DNA from: Stutzerimonas stutzeri
GTDB taxonomy: Bacteria; Pseudomonadota; Gammaproteobacteria; Pseudomonadales; Pseudomonadaceae
Direction of reading: 5' to 3'
DNA: 64,000 bases
NCBI RefSeq assembly: GCF_024448695.1
Contig: NZ_JAMOHY010000001.1
Location: 310,001-374,000, forward strand
Notes under the pieces: model-generated
What the model was told of the DNA's origin: nothing
What the model saw: the letters and a program-made list of their open reading frames with translations, nothing else
Database searches by the model: none
Program-made: the position numbers and the translations under genes
In this document: positions 31,025 to 39,627 of the stretch, in pieces
Position numbering within the stretch: the first letter of the stretch is position 1
How the letters are laid out: every line of letters begins with the position of its first letter

Positions 31025-32530
31025 ATGACAACAATCCCTCTTCCGCACACGCTTCCGGCCTGGATCAAGGAACTGGATGCTGTCGTGCTGCCCGCCTTCG
31101 CCGATGTGCATGCCGGTGTTCTCAACGCGTTGCACGACAGCAGCTTGTCCATGCGCCAGATTGCCGAACTGATTCAAGAAAGCCCGGTCATGGCGCTCTC
31201 GGTGATTCGCGACGCCAACCGCCACGCCGCCAGCCCTGCAGAAAGCCTGGAAGTGGCGCTCAGCCGTATCGGCCTGAAGCGCGCCGAAGCCCTCTTTACA
31301 CTTATCCCACCGTTGGATGCCCAGGATATCTCCCCCGCGCTGCGGCAAATCATCCTGATCAGCCGCCACGCCAGCCAGCAGGCCAGCGGGCTCTTCGCCG
31401 CTCGCCTGGCTCGCCTCTGGCAGGAAATTCACTGGAGCAGCCTGCTGTTCCTCTCGCCGGTCTGGACACTGGTCACGGCCCATCCGCACCTGCTCGACGT
31501 CTGGGAGCAGCGGGTGCTGGTCGGACGCGATCCGGTAGCTCGGGTCGAGCAGGAGGTGCTGGGCGTGTCGCTGCCGCAACTCTGTGCCGCACTGGCCAGC
31601 CACTGGGGACTGCCTGACTGGATCGCCCAGGGCTACCGGATGCTCAACGGCAACCGCCGCATGCTGATCAGGGCACTGCGCATTGCTCGCGACAATGAAC
31701 ATCCCCTGCACCAGCAGCAGATGCTTGATGCCGACCCGGCGCTGCGCCGCTGGCTGACATTGCCGAGCAACACCATTCTGCTGGCCAACGGCCTGGCCCT
31801 GTCGGCGCACCACAGCTGGAGCGACGCGCACTGCCTGCGCTGGCTGCGCTTCACCGGACTCTACCTGCAGGTGCCGCTAAATGAACTGCAACAGATGGTG
31901 CACCAGCAAGCTGTCGTCAGCGCCAGGCTGATCGGCCCCACGACGCTCTGGCATCCCGCACAGGGGCTGCTCTGGCCCACTGGAAGCCGCTTCCAGGTGA
32001 CGAAGGCGGCCAGGCTGCCCAGTGCCGAAGCGCTGGCCGCATGGCGTGAACACTGCCGGGAACTGCTCAGCGAACACTGCCCTTACGAGAATGTCCTGCA
32101 ACTCACCGCAACCGCTTGCAAGGCCCTGTCCTGTGCCGGGATGCAGCGGGTATTGATGATGCTGTTTGATCGCAAACAGCATCGTCTGATCGCCCAGCAG
32201 GCCAGTGGACTTTCGCCCGCGGCAGCGCGCCTGATCCTGGACCCCGAGCAAAGTCAGGTATTGCGCAGGCTACTTGAAAAACCGGCCCTGCTACGCCTGA
32301 AGCCCGATAACGTGGCGCAGTTTTCAGCCCTGATCCCGGGTAACCTGAAGGCACTTTTTCACAGCAAGCATCTGCTACTACGCTCGATTGGCCACGACGG
32401 TCGTGTCAGCATGCTGGTGATCGCCGATCAGGACGGCAGCGAAATCAGCGACACAGCCCTGCAGGCATTCGGTAAAACCGTGCAATGCATCGAGCGCGCT
32501 CTGGTGACGTTCAGCAAGCGCGGGCGCTGA
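31025..32530 (+). CDS. HDOD-domain signalling protein
   Basis: This is a 501-residue cytoplasmic protein with an N-terminal HDOD domain (about residues 10-200: MRQIAELIQESPVMALSVIR, then ALSRIGLKRAEALFTLIP). HDOD domains resemble HD phosphohydrolases but usually lack the metal ligands, and relatives act in signalling, DNA-damage or motility control. The C-terminal half (about 330-500) has no family I recognise with confidence. It has a GAF-like arrangement (LQLTATACKALSCAGMQRVLMMLFD and HDGRVSMLVIADQDG). The start at 31025 (MTTIPLPHT) has a poor ribosome-binding site. It is divergent from motA and shares its promoter region. Confidence 0.8.
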   Translation: MTTIPLPHTLPAWIKELDAVVLPAFADVHAGVLNALHDSSLSMRQIAELIQESPVMALSVIRDANRHAASPAESLEVALSRIGLKRAEALFTLIPPLDAQDISPALRQIILISRHASQQASGLFAARLARLWQEIHWSSLLFLSPVWTLVTAHPHLLDVWEQRVLVGRDPVARVEQEVLGVSLPQLCAALASHWGLPDWIAQGYRMLNGNRRMLIRALRIARDNEHPLHQQQMLDADPALRRWLTLPSNTILLANGLALSAHHSWSDAHCLRWLRFTGLYLQVPLNELQQMVHQQAVVSARLIGPTTLWHPAQGLLWPTGSRFQVTKAARLPSAEALAAWREHCRELLSEHCPYENVLQLTATACKALSCAGMQRVLMMLFDRKQHRLIAQQASGLSPAAARLILDPEQSQVLRRLLEKPALLRLKPDNVAQFSALIPGNLKALFHSKHLLLRSIGHDGRVSMLVIADQDGSEISDTALQAFGKTVQCIERALVTFSKRGR

Positions 32531-32575
32531 GCTTTTCGCTAAACTCCCCTTTCCGAGTTTGAACCGAGACTTGCC

Positions 32576-33391
32576 GTGCCCGCCTTCGCCTCACTACCTC
32601 TGGTCATAGAACCTGCCGAGCTGGTCGAACGCCTGGAGGCTCCCGAGCTGATCCTCGTCGATCTGACCAGCCCATCCCGCTATGCCGAAGGCCACCTGCC
32701 CGGTGCCCGCTTCGTCGATCCCAGGTCGACCCAGCGCGGTCAGCCGCCAGCGCCTGGACTGTTGCCGGAAAAAGCCCACCTGGAAGATCTGTTCGGCGCA
32801 TTGGGACACCGCCCGGATGCCGTTTATGTGGTGTACGACGACGAGGGCGGCGGCTGGGCCGGACGTTTTATCTGGCTGTTGGATGTCATCGGCCATCATC
32901 GTTATCACTACCTCAACGGCGGCCTGCACGCCTGGCTGGCCGAGCAGCGCAGCCTGTCCCTGGACGTGCCTGCAGCCATCAAGGCAAACGCAAGTCTCAG
33001 CCTTGACAGTGCACCCATCGCGACCCGCGACTACATCGAAAGCCGCCTCGGCGCCGAAGACCTGGTTATCTGGGACGCCCGCTCGCCTCAGGAATACCGT
33101 GGTGAAAAGGCCCTGACGGCCCGCGCTGGCCACATTCCCGGCGCCATCAATTTCGAATGGACCGCCGCCATGGACCCGGCGCGCGCCCTGCGCATACGCG
33201 AAGATATTGCCGAGCAACTGCAGGCGCTGGGCATCAGCCCTGACAAGGAAGTGATCACCCACTGCCAGACGCATCACCGCTCCGGCTTCACCTACCTGCT
33301 GGCCAAGGCCCTGGGCTACCCGCGCGTCAAGGGATATGCCGGTTCCTGGGGCGAGTGGGGCAACCTGCCCGACACCCCGATCCAGCTATGA
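32576..33391 (+). CDS. rhdA: Thiosulfate sulfurtransferase (rhodanese) RhdA type
   Basis: This is a two-domain rhodanese of 271 residues that moves sulfane sulfur between thiosulfate or other donors and thiol acceptors. The inactive N-terminal domain includes [18 protein letters not shown]. The active C-terminal domain carries the loop HCQTHHRSG, with the catalytic Cys in the CQTHHRS arrangement known from Azotobacter vinelandii RhdA. The start is GTG at 32576. psd begins 11 bases after its stop, and an alternative psd ATG overlaps that stop. The pair with psd is conserved in Pseudomonas. Confidence 0.93.
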   Translation: MPAFASLPLVIEPAELVERLEAPELILVDLTSPSRYAEGHLPGARFVDPRSTQRGQPPAPGLLPEKAHLEDLFGALGHRPDAVYVVYDDEGGGWAGRFIWLLDVIGHHRYHYLNGGLHAWLAEQRSLSLDVPAAIKANASLSLDSAPIATRDYIESRLGAEDLVIWDARSPQEYRGEKALTARAGHIPGAINFEWTAAMDPARALRIREDIAEQLQALGISPDKEVITHCQTHHRSGFTYLLAKALGYPRVKGYAGSWGEWGNLPDTPIQL

Positions 33392-33402
33392 AAAGGTCAT
33401 CC

Positions 33403-34302
33403 ATGAAAGATCGCTTGTTCGTATTCAGTCAGTACCTGCTGCCCCACCACCTGATCTCGCGCCTGGCCGGCTGCCTCGCCGAATGCCGCCTGCCCTGGGT
33501 GAAGAACACCTTCATCAAGTGGTTCATCCGCCATTTCAAGGTGGAGATGCACGAGGCACAGCTCGAAGCGCCGACTGCCTACGAGCACTTCAACGCCTTT
33601 TTTACCCGCGCCTTGAAAGAGGGCGCCCGCCCGCTCGACCCGACGCCCGGGGCGATCCTCAACCCCTGCGACGGCGCCATCAGCCAGCTCGGCAAAATCG
33701 ATCAGGGCCGTATTTTCCAGGCCAAGGGCCACAGCTACAGTGTGATGGAGCTGCTCGGCGGCGATCACGAACGGGCCGCTCCCTTCATGGGAGGGGATTT
33801 CGCCACCGTGTACCTGTCACCCAAGGACTACCACCGCGTTCACATGCCGCTGGCCGGCACCCTGCGTGAGATGATCTACGTACCGGGGCGCATCTTCTCG
33901 GTGAATACCGTGACCGCCGAAGGCGTACCGGAGCTGTTCGCCCGCAACGAGCGCGTGGTCTGCCTGTTCGATACCGAGCGTGGGCCGATGGCCATGGTAC
34001 TGGTCGGCGCCATGATCGTCGCCAGCATCGAGACCGTCTGGGCCGGTCTGGTCACACCTCCCAAGCGCAGCCTCAAGACCACGCGCTACGACGAAGCGGC
34101 GCGCGCACCCATTCACCTGGAAAAAGGCGCCGAGATGGGCCGCTTCAAGCTCGGCTCGACTGTGATCCTGCTGTTTGGGCCGGATCAGGTGCGCTGGGCC
34201 GAAGAACTGGCCGCCCTCAGCCCGGTCTGCATGGGCGAAAGCCTGGGCCAGGGCAAACCGGTGGCGCCTAGCGTTGCCGTGGAAATCGATCAGGCGCCCT
34301 GA
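33403..34302 (+). CDS. psd: Phosphatidylserine decarboxylase proenzyme
   Basis: Psd makes phosphatidylethanolamine from phosphatidylserine at the inner membrane. The 299-residue proenzyme self-cleaves at the LGST motif, seen here as [14 protein letters not shown] near the C-terminus. The new N-terminal Ser becomes the pyruvoyl group. [20 protein letters not shown] is the other conserved block. I chose the ATG at 33403 ([16 protein letters not shown]) because AAGG lies six bases upstream and the N-terminus matches Pseudomonas homologues. The ATG at 33388 overlaps the rhdA stop and would add five residues. Confidence 0.96.
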   Translation: MKDRLFVFSQYLLPHHLISRLAGCLAECRLPWVKNTFIKWFIRHFKVEMHEAQLEAPTAYEHFNAFFTRALKEGARPLDPTPGAILNPCDGAISQLGKIDQGRIFQAKGHSYSVMELLGGDHERAAPFMGGDFATVYLSPKDYHRVHMPLAGTLREMIYVPGRIFSVNTVTAEGVPELFARNERVVCLFDTERGPMAMVLVGAMIVASIETVWAGLVTPPKRSLKTTRYDEAARAPIHLEKGAEMGRFKLGSTVILLFGPDQVRWAEELAALSPVCMGESLGQGKPVAPSVAVEIDQAP

Positions 34303-34351
34303 AGGCGCGTGTCAGTGATCGATTCAGGCTGGCCAACACCCTCATCTTCGC

Positions 34352-34389
34352 TATGATTGCGGAATTATGATTGCACTTTGATATCAAAG
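34352..34389 (+). promoter_or_regulatory. Direct repeat and 14-bp palindrome upstream of the PilZ-like gene
   Basis: TATGATTGC occurs twice 14 bases apart (34352-34360 and 34366-34374), each containing TATGAT, a good -10 sequence. A perfect palindrome CTTTGATATCAAAG follows at 34376-34389. All lie in the 160-base gap before the TTG start at 34463. A promoter with a dimeric regulator site is a fair reading. The regulator is unknown. Confidence 0.4.
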
Positions 34390-34462
34390 AGTGAGCTAAC
34401 GCATGCAAGCTCAGCCAGAACAACCTGACTGAGCGCTGAAGACATACCGCGGAGTTCGTCGT

Positions 34463-36268
34463 TTGGAAAACCCCAGTCAGCCACTGCTATTGCGTGTACC
34501 GACGCCGGATTGCCAGGGGTTGTCCTTCTGCGAACCCAGCGTGTCCGGCCTCAGGCACTGGCTGGCCGGCCTGCCCAAAGCCAACCTCGGTGAAAACGCA
34601 CGGCTGCTGTATCAGGCCATGCGGGAACTCAACCAGCTACGCACCCCGCCCCAGAGTCGCTTGCAGTTGCTGGAGCTGATGCGTCCGGAAATCCATTTCG
34701 CCTGCCGCCAGCTGGAGCGTTATCTGCTCAATCAGCCAATCGTGCTCGGCGAGCGACCCCGCAAGATCGCCAGCCTGTGCCAGGCGCTGCTGAACCACCT
34801 CGCGATCGGTTACAAGCTGATTACCGTGGAGCTGGCACCGCAGGCCGGACGCGAACACCTGCAGTTGCTCACCATTGCCCTGCAGCGAGCGATCCACAGT
34901 CTGTGCGCCATACTGGCGCGCGCCACACAGCTCTACAGCCCGCCACCTGAAGGTCTGTGGCTGGAGCTGCATCAGCTCTACGCCATCGCCGTCGAGCACA
35001 ACGTGCAGCGCACGCTGGTGCGCGACGACATCGCTTACCGGTCAGTCGGCCTGAGCGCCGAACGCAGCTACATCGTCGCCCTGATGCTCGGCAGCGCACG
35101 CTGCAACCAGCTGCGCCAGCAGAGCATCGCCCAACTGGCGCAGGCGCTCGAACCCTGGAGCGATCTGGTTCGCCTGCAAGCTGCACAGCATGCCTCCAGC
35201 CTGCTGGTGCTGTCGCCCCGCGTCGACGGCCCCCCGCGTTATCGCTCGATGCTCAGGACCGAGGAACTGCCTCAGCAATTGGGCATCGACCCGCAGGCGC
35301 TGGTGGATGCGATACAGGCGCACTTGCAGGGCATACCCGGCCCCAGCGGGATCGAACTGGAGATTCCCCAGGGCCTGAGCCCCGACCTTCTGCATCACCT
35401 CAGCTCGGCCTGGGGCGATGCGTCGGAACGCAGCTTCCAGCGCATTTCCGCGCAGGGCAGCCTGCAACTGTGCATCGGCATGAGCGCCCTGCATTACCAT
35501 CTCGCTGGCCAGCGGCCCTTCGGCGACCTGCTGCAAAGGCCGGAGGCCGCCCGCTCGGCAACCTTCAAACTGAACAACGCAGCCCCCGACGTGTGGGCGG
35601 TGGCCTTCGATGCACAGCCGGTCAATGACGCAGGCCTGCTGTCCAGCGACAGCATCGAGTTCGTCCGCCCCGCCAAACCCACGCAGGAAGAAGCGTCAGG
35701 GTCGATGGTCGAGAGCGCCTTCCCGACCCATACCGTGCAAATGGTCAACCACAGCCCCGGTGGTTACTGCCTGTCATGGGCGGGGGAGACCCCCGCGCAA
35801 CTGCAGGCCGGCGAATTGCTCGGTCTGCGCAATAACGCCGAGGAAAGCTGGAGCGTAGCCGTTGTGCGCTGGGTGCGGCAGGTGCGTGGCAGCGGCACAC
35901 AGATGGGCGTTGAGCTTATCGCCCCCCAGGCGCAGCCCTGCGGCCTGCGCTTGCTGCGCAAGACCGACCACGGCAGCGAGTACCTGCGCGCCCTGTTGCT
36001 GCCGGAGATCAGCGTGATTTCCCGGCCCGCGACTCTCCTCGCACCGCGCATGCCGTTCCAGGAAGGACAGAAAGTGCTGATCAACCAGAACGGCGACGAA
36101 CACCGCGCACTGTTGCGCCGTCGCCAAGCCGGTTCCAGCAGCTACAATCAGTTCGAATATCAGCTGGTCGGTCTTGCCGCCGCCCCTCAGGAGACCCCTG
36201 TCACAATGCGGGGAGCCCAGGGAATATCGGGGGGTGAAGATTTTGACTCACTCTGGAAGTCGCTGTAG
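34463..36268 (+). CDS. Large protein with C-terminal PilZ-like segment, beside fimX
   Basis: This is a 601-residue, mostly alpha-helical soluble protein with no membrane segment. The first 400 residues are Leu-, Gln- and Arg-rich and match no family I recognise. Residues about 420-500 look like a PilZ domain: VNHSPGGYCLSWAGETPAQL corresponds to the NxSxxGxxL half, followed by WSVAVVRWVRQVRGSGTQMG and VELIAPQ. The usual RxxxR c-di-GMP motif is not obvious. The start is TTG at 34463, with GGAG eight bases upstream. It precedes fimX by 37 bases, as in other pseudomonads, which suggests a joint role in c-di-GMP or type IV pilus control. No function is claimed. Confidence 0.75.
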   Translation: MENPSQPLLLRVPTPDCQGLSFCEPSVSGLRHWLAGLPKANLGENARLLYQAMRELNQLRTPPQSRLQLLELMRPEIHFACRQLERYLLNQPIVLGERPRKIASLCQALLNHLAIGYKLITVELAPQAGREHLQLLTIALQRAIHSLCAILARATQLYSPPPEGLWLELHQLYAIAVEHNVQRTLVRDDIAYRSVGLSAERSYIVALMLGSARCNQLRQQSIAQLAQALEPWSDLVRLQAAQHASSLLVLSPRVDGPPRYRSMLRTEELPQQLGIDPQALVDAIQAHLQGIPGPSGIELEIPQGLSPDLLHHLSSAWGDASERSFQRISAQGSLQLCIGMSALHYHLAGQRPFGDLLQRPEAARSATFKLNNAAPDVWAVAFDAQPVNDAGLLSSDSIEFVRPAKPTQEEASGSMVESAFPTHTVQMVNHSPGGYCLSWAGETPAQLQAGELLGLRNNAEESWSVAVVRWVRQVRGSGTQMGVELIAPQAQPCGLRLLRKTDHGSEYLRALLLPEISVISRPATLLAPRMPFQEGQKVLINQNGDEHRALLRRRQAGSSSYNQFEYQLVGLAAAPQETPVTMRGAQGISGGEDFDSLWKSL

Positions 36269-36305
36269 ATTGCGGCTCACTGTTTTTTAGCCCCAACGCC
36301 CCGCT

Positions 36306-38396
36306 ATGGCGCGTTCCAAAGCAGCTGCCATGTCCCCGCAAAAGAAAACCGTCCGCCTGCTGATCCTCGAAGACTCGCAAAATGAAGCCGAGCGGCTGGT
36401 CAGTCTTTTCCGCAATGCCGGCCAGGCGACACGCGTGCATCGGCTCACGTCCAGCGAGGATCTGGCAGAAGCGCTCCAGCAGACCTGGGACCTGCTGATC
36501 AACGCTCCGTCCAGCGACAACCTCGATCCGGGCGAGGCCACCGGCACGGTCCGCAAGCAGGGCAAGGACATCCCCGTCATCCAGCTGATTGATGGCAATG
36601 ACGTCGAGGCGATTACCGAAGCGCTCATGCTTGGCGCCCAGGCTGCACTGCCGCAGTACGAGGACGAATGGCTGATTCTGGTGGCGGGTCGGGAGTTGGC
36701 GAATCTGGAAGAGCGCCGGGCACGCCGCTCGGCCGAACTGGCGCTGCGCGAAGCCGAAAAGCGCTGCCAGCTGCTGCTGGAAAGCTCGGTGGACGCCATC
36801 GCCTACGTGCATGACGGCATGCACATCTACGCCAACCGCGCCTATCTGGAGCTGTTCGCCTACGAGGATGTCGAGGAACTGGAAGGCATGCCAATGATCG
36901 ACCTGATCGCCAGCTGCGATCAGGTCATCTTCAAAACCTTTCTGAAGAGTTTCCAGAGCAATCCGAACAGTTCCGAACTGGCGTGCAGCGGCATCCGCGC
37001 CGACGGCAGCGGTTTCAAGGCGCACATGAATTTCTCTCCGGCCACTTATGACGGTGAGCCCTGCATTCAGGTGGTCATTCGGGCGGAAAGCGATAACGCC
37101 GAACTGAAGAAGCTGCGCGAAATCAGCAACCAAGACCCGACCACCGGCCTGCACAACCGCAATCATTTCCTGGAGCTGCTCGACAGTGCCGTCGAGCGCG
37201 CGGTAAACGCCGGACAGGGCGCGTGCCTGGCCTACATTCGAGTCGATCATTTCGCCAGCCTGCAGACCGACATCGGCCTTGGCGACGCCGACCGTCTACT
37301 GGCTGAGTTGGCCCGACTGCTGAGCGAACAGGTCCCGAAAACGGTCCAGCTTGCCCGTTTCGGCGACGATGTCTTCGCCGCACTGCTCAACGACATGACT
37401 CCGCAGCAGTGCGAACCCCTGTTCAAAGCCCTGCTGCACAAGGTCGAAGGGCATCTGTTCGAGGTCGCCGGTCGCACCGTGCAAACGACCCTGAGCATCG
37501 GTATCGCGCCACTCGACGAACAGACCGCCAAGGCTCGCAACGTGATCGACCGCGCTCACCGCTGCGCTGAAGAGCTGACCAACGGCAATGCACTGCGCAT
37601 TTACGATCCGGCAGTCGAACTGGCAGCCGCGGCCAACCGCGGCGATATCCTCGCCATGCTGCAGCAGGCGCTGGAGAAGAACAGCTTCCGCCTGCTGTTC
37701 CAGCCGATCATCAGCCTGCGCGGCGATACCCACGAATACTACGAAGTGCTGCTGCGCCTGCTCGATCCACAAGGCACCGAGGTGCCGCCCGGCGCTTTCC
37801 TCGATGCCGCCAAGCAAGCCGGGCTGGCCTGCAGGATTGACCGCTGGGTGCTGCTCAATTCGATCAAACTGCTCGCCGAACATCGCAGCAAGGGCCACAG
37901 CACGCGGCTGTTCGTGAACCTGACGAGTGCCAGCCTGAACGACCCCGCCTTGCTGCCATGGCTGGCCGCCGCGCTCAAGGCATCCCGTCTGCCCCCGGAG
38001 TCACTGGTTTTCCAGATTGCCGAGAGCGATGCCGTCGCTTACCTGAAACAGGCCAAGGTGCTGACCCAGGGACTGGCCGGGCTGGGCTGCCGAAGCGCAC
38101 TCAATCAGTTCGGTTGCACCCTCAACCCGCTCAATACGCTCAAGCACCTCAGTGCCAATTTCATCAAGATCGATGGCTCCTATACACAGGACCTGAGCCG
38201 CCAGGAAAACCAGGAAATACTCAAGCAACTGCTGGCCGGCCTGCATGAGCAGGCCCGACAAACCATAGTGCCCTTCGTCGACAGCGCGACCGTACTGGCA
38301 ACACTCTGGCAGGCTGGCGTCGGCTATATCCAGGGCCAGTATCTGCAAGGCCCCAGCCAGTCGATGGATTACGACTTTTCCTCGGACGAGGAATAG
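36306..38396 (+). CDS. fimX: FimX: degenerate GGDEF-EAL c-di-GMP receptor for twitching motility
   Basis: FimX binds c-di-GMP and promotes type IV pilus assembly at the cell pole. The 696-residue protein has an N-terminal receiver-like domain (VRLLILEDSQNEAERL), a PAS domain (about 145-265), a GGDEF-type domain whose active site is degraded to RFGDDVFAAL, and an EAL domain in which EAL is replaced by EVL (YYEVLLRL) and the loop-6 DFG region reads NQFGCTLNP. The same kinds of degeneration occur in P. aeruginosa FimX, whose EAL domain still binds c-di-GMP but barely hydrolyses it. The receiver lacks a clear phospho-acceptor context. Confidence 0.92.
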   Translation: MARSKAAAMSPQKKTVRLLILEDSQNEAERLVSLFRNAGQATRVHRLTSSEDLAEALQQTWDLLINAPSSDNLDPGEATGTVRKQGKDIPVIQLIDGNDVEAITEALMLGAQAALPQYEDEWLILVAGRELANLEERRARRSAELALREAEKRCQLLLESSVDAIAYVHDGMHIYANRAYLELFAYEDVEELEGMPMIDLIASCDQVIFKTFLKSFQSNPNSSELACSGIRADGSGFKAHMNFSPATYDGEPCIQVVIRAESDNAELKKLREISNQDPTTGLHNRNHFLELLDSAVERAVNAGQGACLAYIRVDHFASLQTDIGLGDADRLLAELARLLSEQVPKTVQLARFGDDVFAALLNDMTPQQCEPLFKALLHKVEGHLFEVAGRTVQTTLSIGIAPLDEQTAKARNVIDRAHRCAEELTNGNALRIYDPAVELAAAANRGDILAMLQQALEKNSFRLLFQPIISLRGDTHEYYEVLLRLLDPQGTEVPPGAFLDAAKQAGLACRIDRWVLLNSIKLLAEHRSKGHSTRLFVNLTSASLNDPALLPWLAAALKASRLPPESLVFQIAESDAVAYLKQAKVLTQGLAGLGCRSALNQFGCTLNPLNTLKHLSANFIKIDGSYTQDLSRQENQEILKQLLAGLHEQARQTIVPFVDSATVLATLWQAGVGYIQGQYLQGPSQSMDYDFSSDEE

Positions 38397-38491
38397 CGAC
38401 CAGCAGCGGAACCCCAAGCCTTGACCCCGGTCATCCGGACTTCACCCTGTTTGACTACAGTGAGTGGACGCATCCAGCCAGGAGAACCGAG

Positions 38492-39565
38492 ATGACCATG
38501 ATGAAAGCCGCCATATTCGTTGAAGCAGGCCGCATCGAACTTGCTGACAAACCCATTCCCCAGCCAGGCCCCAATGACGCACTGGTGCGCATCACCACCA
38601 CGACCATCTGTGGCACCGACGTGCATATCCTCAAGGGCGAATACCCGGTCGCCAAGGGGCTGACGATCGGTCACGAACCGGTAGGCATCATCGAAAAGCT
38701 GGGCAGCAACGTGAAGGGCTATGAGGAAGGCCAGCGGGTTATCGCCGGGGCCATCTGCCCGGACTTTTCCTCCTACGCCAGCCAGGACGGGGTTTCCTCA
38801 CAGGCTGGCGGCTGCAGCTGCCACGGCTACAAACCCATGGGCGGCTGGCGCTTCGGCAATACCATCGACGGCACCCAGGCCGAATACGTGCTGGTGCCCG
38901 ATGCCCAGGCCAACCTGGCTCCGGTGCCGGACGCACTCACCGACGAACAGGTGCTGATGTGCCCGGACATCATGTCCACCGGTTTCGGCGGCGCCGAAAA
39001 GGCTGATATCAAGATCGGCGACATCGTGGCCATTTTCGCCCAGGGACCCATCGGGCTGTGCGCCACCGCCGGTGCCAAACTGCGCGGGGCCAGCTGCATC
39101 ATTGTCGTGGACGGTGTCGACTCGCGCCTGGAAATCGCCAGACAGATGGGCGCCGATATCACGCTGAACTTCAGGAACGTCGACGTGGTGGAGGAAATCC
39201 TCAGGATCACCGGCGGGCGCGGTGTGGATGCCGCCATCGAGGCCCTCGGCACCCAGCTCACCTTCGAGCAATCCCTGCGCGTACTCAAACCCGGCGGCAC
39301 CCTGTCCAGCCTGGGCGTCTACTCACAGGACCTGAGCATTCCGCTCGGCGCCTTCCATGCAGGCCTGGGCGACCACAAGATCATCACGTCGCTATGCCCC
39401 GGCGGCAAGGAACGCATGCGCCGCCTGCTCAATGTCGTGGCTTCCGGGCGCGTTGATCTCGGCCCGCTGGTTACCCACGAATACAAACTGGACGCCATCG
39501 TCGATGCCTACGACCTGTTCGCCAACCAGCGTGACGGGGTGCTGAAGATCGCGATCAAACCCTAA
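38492..39565 (+). CDS. Zinc-dependent secondary alcohol dehydrogenase family protein
   Basis: This is a 357-residue medium-chain dehydrogenase. Catalytic-zinc ligands appear as Cys in TTICGTDVH, His in IGHEPVG and Asp in CPDIMSTGF. This Cys-His-Asp set is typical of the isopropanol dehydrogenase/TBADH branch. The four-Cys structural zinc loop of classic alcohol dehydrogenases is not seen, though CSCHGYKP adds two cysteines. The coenzyme fold includes FAQGPIGLCATAGAK. GGAG lies eight bases before the ATG. It stands between fimX and serB, which are close neighbours in P. aeruginosa, so it may be an insertion. The substrate is unknown. Confidence 0.88.
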   Translation: MTMMKAAIFVEAGRIELADKPIPQPGPNDALVRITTTTICGTDVHILKGEYPVAKGLTIGHEPVGIIEKLGSNVKGYEEGQRVIAGAICPDFSSYASQDGVSSQAGGCSCHGYKPMGGWRFGNTIDGTQAEYVLVPDAQANLAPVPDALTDEQVLMCPDIMSTGFGGAEKADIKIGDIVAIFAQGPIGLCATAGAKLRGASCIIVVDGVDSRLEIARQMGADITLNFRNVDVVEEILRITGGRGVDAAIEALGTQLTFEQSLRVLKPGGTLSSLGVYSQDLSIPLGAFHAGLGDHKIITSLCPGGKERMRRLLNVVASGRVDLGPLVTHEYKLDAIVDAYDLFANQRDGVLKIAIKP

Positions 39566-39570
39566 CGGCC

Positions 39571-39627
39571 CGTAGGAGCAAGCCATGCTCGCGAAGACGC
39601 TCTTTCGCAGGCATGGCCCGCTCCTAC
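39571..39627. repeat. REP doublet (REPIN-like), overlapping the serB stop codon
   Basis: CGTAGGAGCAAGCCATGCTC followed by GCGAA (39571-39595) faces the inverted copy TTCGCAGGCATGGCCCGCTC followed by CTAC (39604-39627), with an eight-base spacer. Each half can form its own hairpin (GCAAGC/GC-type core around CAT). The serB stop codon (39624-39626) is supplied by the outer end of the element. Confidence 0.8.
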
